This document shows, piece after piece, positions 59,597 through 64,000 of a stretch of 64,000 nt of DNA. A program made the translations under genes and the position numbers. The DNA is from an uncultured Eubacteriales bacterium (GTDB lineage: Bacteria; Bacillota; Clostridia; Oscillospirales; UBA644). Each line of letters begins with the position of its first letter. Positions within the stretch are counted from its first letter, which is position 1. The stretch is taken from contig CAKSFN010000007.1 in the NCBI GenBank assembly GCA_934454405.1, positions 62,001 through 126,000 of the forward strand, written 5' to 3'. Under the pieces are notes generated by a model. It made no database searches. It saw only the letters and a program-made list of their open reading frames with translations, and was not told the DNA's origin.

Positions 59597-62116
59597 ATGT
59601 CTATTCTTACCCTGCCGGATACGACGGAAGTCATCGCGGAGTATCCGTATTTTCCCACAAGACAGCAGCTTTTCATTTGGCGCAACTGGGGAATGGTTAA
59701 AACCGAAATCATTGCCGACGTTCTCGGAACGGATGTTGAAACGGTCAACGGTCTTGCCTCCGATATGGGGCTTGACGTTCCGATGAAATATAACGCAGAG
59801 TATGCGAAGCGCGGCTTTATAACCATCATCAGAAACAACTGGCAGGTCGTTCCGTATGACCAGCTTATCAAATGCGCGGGAATGACGCGCGACGAGCTTG
59901 CTTTCACGCTTAAAGAGGACGATTTTCTCGGCGTTAAGCTGCAGGAAAAGCCGAATGTTCCCGAAATCAAATATACCCCGCTTACCAACGCGCAAAAAGA
60001 GCAGACAAAAAAACTCAAAGCGTGGACGGAAAAGCATTTTGCCGCATACAGAGACAAAATAACCGTAAATGATTTTGACTTTATTAAAGATTACGGCAAA
60101 CCGGAAAGAAAGATGAAGAACAACACAAACAGAGCGGTTGTTCTCGACTCTTCATGGGGCGTTAAAAACGAAAGCGGAAACCCCGCCGCCGACATTTTTG
60201 CTCAGAATTTCATTGAGAATACAAAAAAAGAATGGGACGTTGAACTTACCGGCGACAAAAAGTTCATTACGCTCAGAATCGTTCCCGACGAAACGAAAAA
60301 ACAGGAAAGCCATGCGGTGTCTTTCTCGAAAGACGGCATAATCATTACCGCCGTTGACGAAGAAGGCGTAAACAAGGGACTTCAATACATCTCGTTTATC
60401 GCCGACAGAAACGAAGGACTTACTTTCGACGAAGGAAACATCGTCAGAGACACGCGCTTTGACGTCAGATATACCTACTCCTACAACGCTCTTTACGGCG
60501 ACGCTCTTCTTGAAGGCGGCGTTTCGTCGTATCCCGACGAGCTTCTTAAAGAGTATTCGAGAATAGGCATAAACGGAATATGGATTCACGCGGTTCTTTA
60601 CAAGCTTGTTGAATTTCCGTGGGAGCCTTCCCTTTCCGATAAATGGCAGCAGCGCATAAAAGGACTTCAAAGTCTTGTCGCAAGAGCCGCAAAATTCGGA
60701 ATCAAGGTTTATCTATATATGAACGAACCCCGCGCAATGCCGATGAGTTTCTTTGACAAATATCCCGAGCTTCTCGGATATTCCAACGGACCCGAGGGCA
60801 CGCTCTGCACATCCACGCCCGAGGTTCAGAAATATCTTTCGGATTCAATCACGCAGCTTTGCGAAGCGGCGCCGCAGCTCGGTGGATTTTTCACCATCAC
60901 GGCATCGGAAAACCTGACAAACTGCTACGCACACGTTGTTGAAACTCCCTGCCCGAGATGCAGCAAAAGAAAAGCTTACGAGGTTCTTGCGGAGGTCAAC
61001 CTCATTATCGCAAGAGCGGCAAGAAAAGTCAACAAGGACATTAAAGTTCTTGCGTGGAACTGGGGCTGGACGGGCAGGTTCGAATCGTGGGACGATATGG
61101 CGAAGGCTATCGGCGACGAAGGCGTTCGCGTTATGTGCACAAGTGAAGAAGGCGTTAAAAAGACGATCGGCGGCGTTGAAACGTCCGTTATCGACTATTC
61201 TATTTCCCTTGTCGGTCCCGGCGACAATGCAAAAAATGTCTGGAAGACCTGCAAAAAATACGGTGTAAAAACGCTTGCGAAGGTTCAGTTCAATAACACG
61301 TGGGAATGTTCGACCGTTCCGTATCTGCCTGTTGTTGACCTTGTCGAGCAGCATATTCAGGGCATTGTTGACAACAATGTTGACGGACTGATGATTGGCT
61401 GGACTCTCGGCGGTTATCCGTCAATGAACCTTGAGGTTGCAAGTCAGTATTATTGGACAAACGGCGATCCCGAAGATGCGATCGTTTCGATTTTCGGAGA
61501 CAAGGCGCCCGTTATAAACAAGGCGACCGCGACCTTCTCCAAGGCTTTTCAAAACTTCCCGTTCCATATCGGAACCCTCTACAAAGGACCTCAGCACATG
61601 GGGCCGTCCAACCCGCTGTTTGAACATCAGACAAAGCTTTATGCAACAATGACGGGGCTTCCCTACGACGATATTGAACAATGGCGTTCCATTTATCCGC
61701 TTGACATTTTTGAAAATCAGCTTCGTCTTGTGGCGGAAGGCTTCAAGGAAGGCATTGACGAGTTAAAATCGTCCGTGACGGAGAAAGACCTTGCGGAGAA
61801 TAAGCGTCTGGCTGAATTTGCGGACGTGGCGACGGGAACTTATTGCCTGTTCAAGAGTTCGTATCAGCAAACAGCGTATAACGTTACGAGAAATAAGTTT
61901 GACGCGGAGACCGATCCCGACAGGAAGGAAGAATACAGAAAACGCATCGTGCAGCTTCTCAACGCGGAAATGGATACCGCGATGGAGATGTACGGCGTTA
62001 TGATTCACAACTCCACCATCGGTTACGAAGCGGCGAACCACTATTTCTTCAACAAATACAGCATGATGGAAAAAATCCTCTGCTGCGAATACTTACTCGA
62101 AAGATTCGGCAAGTAA
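59597..62116 (+). CDS. Glycosidase-like protein with N-terminal helix-turn-helix-like repeats
   Basis: 839 aa, no signal peptide. Residues 15-110 contain two helical HTH-like units (WGMVKTEIIADVLGTDVETV and WQVVPYDQLIKCAGMTRDEL). About 180-275 resembles the small alpha/beta domain preceding GH20 and GH67 barrels (SFSKDGIIITAVDEEGVNKG). About 290-640 is a TIM barrel: WIHAVLYKL, VYLYMNEPRAMP, FTITASENLTNC, VLAWNWGWTGR, MIGWTLGGYPS. ETPCPRCSKR could bind metal. About 650-839 is helical. Glu in NEP and SENLT are candidate catalytic residues. A cytoplasmic exo-glycosidase is the best guess; I do not recognise a family. C-ending codons suggest good expression. Confidence 0.6.
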   Translation: MSILTLPDTTEVIAEYPYFPTRQQLFIWRNWGMVKTEIIADVLGTDVETVNGLASDMGLDVPMKYNAEYAKRGFITIIRNNWQVVPYDQLIKCAGMTRDELAFTLKEDDFLGVKLQEKPNVPEIKYTPLTNAQKEQTKKLKAWTEKHFAAYRDKITVNDFDFIKDYGKPERKMKNNTNRAVVLDSSWGVKNESGNPAADIFAQNFIENTKKEWDVELTGDKKFITLRIVPDETKKQESHAVSFSKDGIIITAVDEEGVNKGLQYISFIADRNEGLTFDEGNIVRDTRFDVRYTYSYNALYGDALLEGGVSSYPDELLKEYSRIGINGIWIHAVLYKLVEFPWEPSLSDKWQQRIKGLQSLVARAAKFGIKVYLYMNEPRAMPMSFFDKYPELLGYSNGPEGTLCTSTPEVQKYLSDSITQLCEAAPQLGGFFTITASENLTNCYAHVVETPCPRCSKRKAYEVLAEVNLIIARAARKVNKDIKVLAWNWGWTGRFESWDDMAKAIGDEGVRVMCTSEEGVKKTIGGVETSVIDYSISLVGPGDNAKNVWKTCKKYGVKTLAKVQFNNTWECSTVPYLPVVDLVEQHIQGIVDNNVDGLMIGWTLGGYPSMNLEVASQYYWTNGDPEDAIVSIFGDKAPVINKATATFSKAFQNFPFHIGTLYKGPQHMGPSNPLFEHQTKLYATMTGLPYDDIEQWRSIYPLDIFENQLRLVAEGFKEGIDELKSSVTEKDLAENKRLAEFADVATGTYCLFKSSYQQTAYNVTRNKFDAETDPDRKEEYRKRIVQLLNAEMDTAMEMYGVMIHNSTIGYEAANHYFFNKYSMMEKILCCEYLLERFGK

Positions 62117-62127
62117 TGTCTTTTTTC

Positions 62128-62167
62128 GGGGAAACGGCTGTTGTTTTGTCGTTTCCCCGTTTTTTTG
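62128..62167 (+). terminator. Rho-independent terminator after the 839-aa gene
   Basis: CGGGGAAACG (62128-62137) pairs with CGTTTCCCCG (62151-62160), followed by seven T residues. Confidence 0.92.
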
Positions 62168-62181
62168 TAATATTTTAACTC

Positions 62182-62217
62182 TCCTTTGAATAATTTTAAG
62201 TGATAAACAAAGGAGGT
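62182..62217 (+). promoter_or_regulatory. Hairpin that hides the ribosome-binding site of the S1-domain gene
   Basis: CTCCTTTG (62182-62189) pairs perfectly with CAAAGGAG (62209-62216) over a 19-base loop. The right arm is the Shine-Dalgarno sequence itself (AGGAGG, 62212-62217), 9 bases before ATG 62227. Formation would block initiation; melting or protein binding would release it. Confidence 0.6.
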
Positions 62218-62226
62218 TAAACACCA

Positions 62227-63156
62227 ATGAACAGTATCAATTACAGACCCGAAGGCACCTGCGCCGTCGATGAAAAACCGTCGCTTCTCCAGCTTGAAAG
62301 AGCAAAGGCGACGGACAGGATTCTTGAAGCGCGCGCCGTTATGTGCGACAACGAGCATAATCTTATTGTGGATCTCGGAGATATCAAGGGCGTTATTCCG
62401 AGGGAAGAAGCCGCGATAGGCATACGTGACGGCAGCGTTAAGGATATTGCGGTTTTGAGCCGCGTCAATAAACAAATATGTTTCAAGGTCAATGACATTC
62501 TGACGGGACACGGACAAACGGTCGCGCGCCTGAGCCGTGTTTCCGCGCAGCAGGACGCGCTCAACTACATGCTCTCCACATACAAAAAGGGCGATATAAT
62601 TCCCGCAAGAATAACGCATCTTGAGCCCTTCGGGGCGTTTGCCGATATCGGCTGCGGAATCGTCGGGCTTATAAGCATTGAAAACATATCCGTATCAAGA
62701 ATATCTCATCCGCGCGACAGGTTTTTTGTCGGGCAGAACATTCGTGTTGTTATTAAAGATATTGACTATGAAAACGGGCGTTTTACGCTTTCCCATAAGG
62801 AACTGCTCGGGACATGGGCGGAAAACGCCGCGATGTTCGACGTGGGACAGACGGTCTGCGGTGTGGTTCGCTCAATCGAAGATTACGGGATATTTATTGA
62901 ATTAACACCCAATCTCGCGGGACTTGCGGAATATAAATCGGGAATAGTTTCGGGACAGCAGGCAACGGTCTACATAAAGAATATCATTCCCGAAAAAATG
63001 AAAATAAAGCTCAGCATAATCGACTGCTTTTGCGGCGACGCAAAGCTTGAAGATTACAGATATTTCTGCCACGGAACGCATATTGACGAGTTTGTGTATT
63101 CACCTCCGGAAGCAAACAAAATAATAAGAACTTCTTTTGATGAAGTTCCCGTTTGA
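62227..63156 (+). CDS. S1-domain RNA-binding protein (ribosomal protein S1-like)
   Basis: 309 aa with three or four S1 (OB-fold) units at about 32-108, 120-190, 203-265 and a remnant after it. Clear pieces are GDIIPARITHLEPFGAFADIGCGIVGLISIENIS and GQTVCGVVRSIEDYGIFIELTPNLAGLAEY. The first unit has GDIKGVIPREEAA. Length and domain order are like the short S1-type proteins of Bacillota rather than six-domain RpsA. It probably binds mRNA and may act in translation; it may control its own leader hairpin. Confidence 0.8.
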   Translation: MNSINYRPEGTCAVDEKPSLLQLERAKATDRILEARAVMCDNEHNLIVDLGDIKGVIPREEAAIGIRDGSVKDIAVLSRVNKQICFKVNDILTGHGQTVARLSRVSAQQDALNYMLSTYKKGDIIPARITHLEPFGAFADIGCGIVGLISIENISVSRISHPRDRFFVGQNIRVVIKDIDYENGRFTLSHKELLGTWAENAAMFDVGQTVCGVVRSIEDYGIFIELTPNLAGLAEYKSGIVSGQQATVYIKNIIPEKMKIKLSIIDCFCGDAKLEDYRYFCHGTHIDEFVYSPPEANKIIRTSFDEVPV

Positions 63157-63165
63157 ATGATTTTT

Positions 63166-63197
63166 CGGGACGCGAAAAAAGCGTCCCGATTATTTTT
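63166..63197 (+). terminator. Rho-independent terminator after the S1-domain gene
   Basis: CGGGACGC, loop GAAAAAA, GCGTCCCG, then ATTATTTTT. Confidence 0.9.
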
Positions 63198-63210
63198 CGA
63201 AAAAAAACGG

Positions 63211-63239
63211 TTGACAAAGTCGTTGCGTTATTCTATAAT
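63211..63239 (+). promoter_or_regulatory. Sigma-A promoter of the CDF-like gene
   Basis: TTGACA (63211-63216), 17 bases, TATAAT (63234-63239). Confidence 0.9.
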
Positions 63240-63267
63240 AAACTAAACATCATAACGGAGCGTGCAG

Positions 63268-64000
63268 ATGAAAAAGGATAAAAAGAACACGGAAGAATTG
63301 CTCGGGCAAATCAAATATGACAGCGGCGCGACCTCGGTTATCGGCGCAGATATCGCAGTTCTCGTCGCCGTTTCAGCGATCGAGTTTATCGCGGGAATTT
63401 TCATGAACGGATATTCTGTGGCGGCGGACGCTCTTCACAATATTATTTCCGCTGTTTTTTGCGTAAAACTCGGCAAAAAAATCAAAAAAATCTTCGCCGC
63501 CGCAATGATTCCTTTTTCGCTCGCAGGCGTATATTTCGGGTTCGTTCTCACAACGCTCAAGGTATCTTATCTTGACCGCGCACCGAAAATCTGGCTGTTT
63601 ATGATCATCATCCCCGTTTTGCTGTTGAAAACGGGCTTCGCTATAAATACGGCGGATAAAATCAAACTCAACGGCGTTCGGTGGTTAAAACCCGTTTCCG
63701 CTCAAATGAACGTCTGTGTGCTGACTGCCGTCGCCTCTTTCGTCGGTTTGTTTTCCTCATTTTTCATCAGCTTCTACATTGAGGCTGCGATAGCAACTGC
63801 GGTAAGCCTTCTTTCTCTGATTGAATGCTTCCGCGTTTTCGGGCAGTTCAGGGCGGAATATCTTGAAAAAGTTATCGAAAACGATACCGTCAAGATTGAG
63901 GTTGAGCGGGAACCCGACGAATTTGCCCCGATCTCCGTCGGTGAAATACATCTTCTTTCAAAGTCAATGGGCGTTGACGATACGGATGAAGAAACTGCCA
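63268..64000 (+). CDS. Cation-diffusion-facilitator-like membrane protein, partial at window end
   Basis: ATG 63268 opens a frame of 244 codons that runs off the window. After a charged N-terminus it has membrane segments at about 28-46, 70-92, 106-122 and 145-185. The segment GYSVAADALHNIISAVFC (about 48-65) resembles the second-helix metal site of CDF transporters, where the usual second Asp (HNxxD) is here Ile-Ser, so metal transport is uncertain. An acidic cytoplasmic tail begins near residue 205. Because the C-terminus is missing, the family call is tentative. Confidence 0.55.
   Translation, partial: MKKDKKNTEELLGQIKYDSGATSVIGADIAVLVAVSAIEFIAGIFMNGYSVAADALHNIISAVFCVKLGKKIKKIFAAAMIPFSLAGVYFGFVLTTLKVSYLDRAPKIWLFMIIIPVLLLKTGFAINTADKIKLNGVRWLKPVSAQMNVCVLTAVASFVGLFSSFFISFYIEAAIATAVSLLSLIECFRVFGQFRAEYLEKVIENDTVKIEVEREPDEFAPISVGEIHLLSKSMGVDDTDEETA

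Overview
This window looks like chromosome from an anaerobic low-to-mid-GC member of the Clostridia (Bacillota), most likely gut-associated. The evidence is the Asp23/FakA (yloU-yloV) junction, DUF1385 (YqhQ), CdaA-CdaR, a bacterial V-type ATPase operon, an Rrf2-controlled CcdA/TlpA/MsrAB operon, the tlyA-nadK-argR-recN block and many textbook sigma-A promoters with 17-bp spacers. No phage, IS element or CRISPR array was seen. The assignment to Clostridia is inference; no rRNA gene is present.

Layout. 1-7244: housekeeping run on + (Asp23 tail, fakA-like, yqhQ, prmC, ddl, ywiB-like, argS, tadA), mostly overlapping or closely spaced. 7270-14008: strong promoter, a SorE-like medium-chain dehydrogenase, then a 2-oxoacid dehydrogenase complex (E2, E3 and an E1 with alpha and beta fused in one chain), closed by a terminator; codon use is strongly C-ending, as in highly expressed genes. 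14062-18237: zinc-ribbon membrane protein, a LysR gene divergent from a small membrane protein plus a YoaK-like protein, and a TIM-barrel glycosidase-like gene. 18256-27653: tatD followed by a nine-gene V-ATPase operon (stalk, C, I, K, F, E, A, B, D). 27635-34774: an orphan promoter/hairpin/micro-ORF locus, a Xer-like recombinase, a DUF3343-cysteine desulfurase pair, and a tightly overlapping cdaA-cdaR-FAD dehydrogenase-rseC operon.

34805-45610 is almost all on the minus strand: an O-acylation trio (DHHW/MBOAT/DUF4358), a two-component system behind a secreted tandem-repeat coiled-coil protein, and an eight-gene extracytoplasmic redox operon (rhodanese, rrf2, DUF6132, msrAB, ccdA, a 42-aa ORF, tlpA) whose promoter carries two matching 21-bp palindromes. 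Next come an orphan P-loop kinase with unusual hairpin repeats and a tRNA-Pro(CGG). 45980-53413: an L-fucose locus (fucU, fucI, a CUT2-type sugar ABC transporter) divergent from an AraC regulator. 53496-58616: recN, argR, nadK, tlyA and a small membrane protein, all downstream of a roughly 600-nt structured non-coding stretch that I interpret as an OLE RNA with its partner protein OapA. 58667-64000: a lipoprotein, an 839-aa glycosidase-like protein with N-terminal helix-turn-helix-like repeats, an S1-domain protein whose ribosome-binding site lies in a hairpin, and the start of a CDF-like membrane protein running off the end.

The best candidates for further attention are the OLE RNA/OapA locus, the twin operator of the envelope redox operon, the fused E1 complex, the repeat-protein/two-component locus, and the uncharacterised glycosidase-like proteins.
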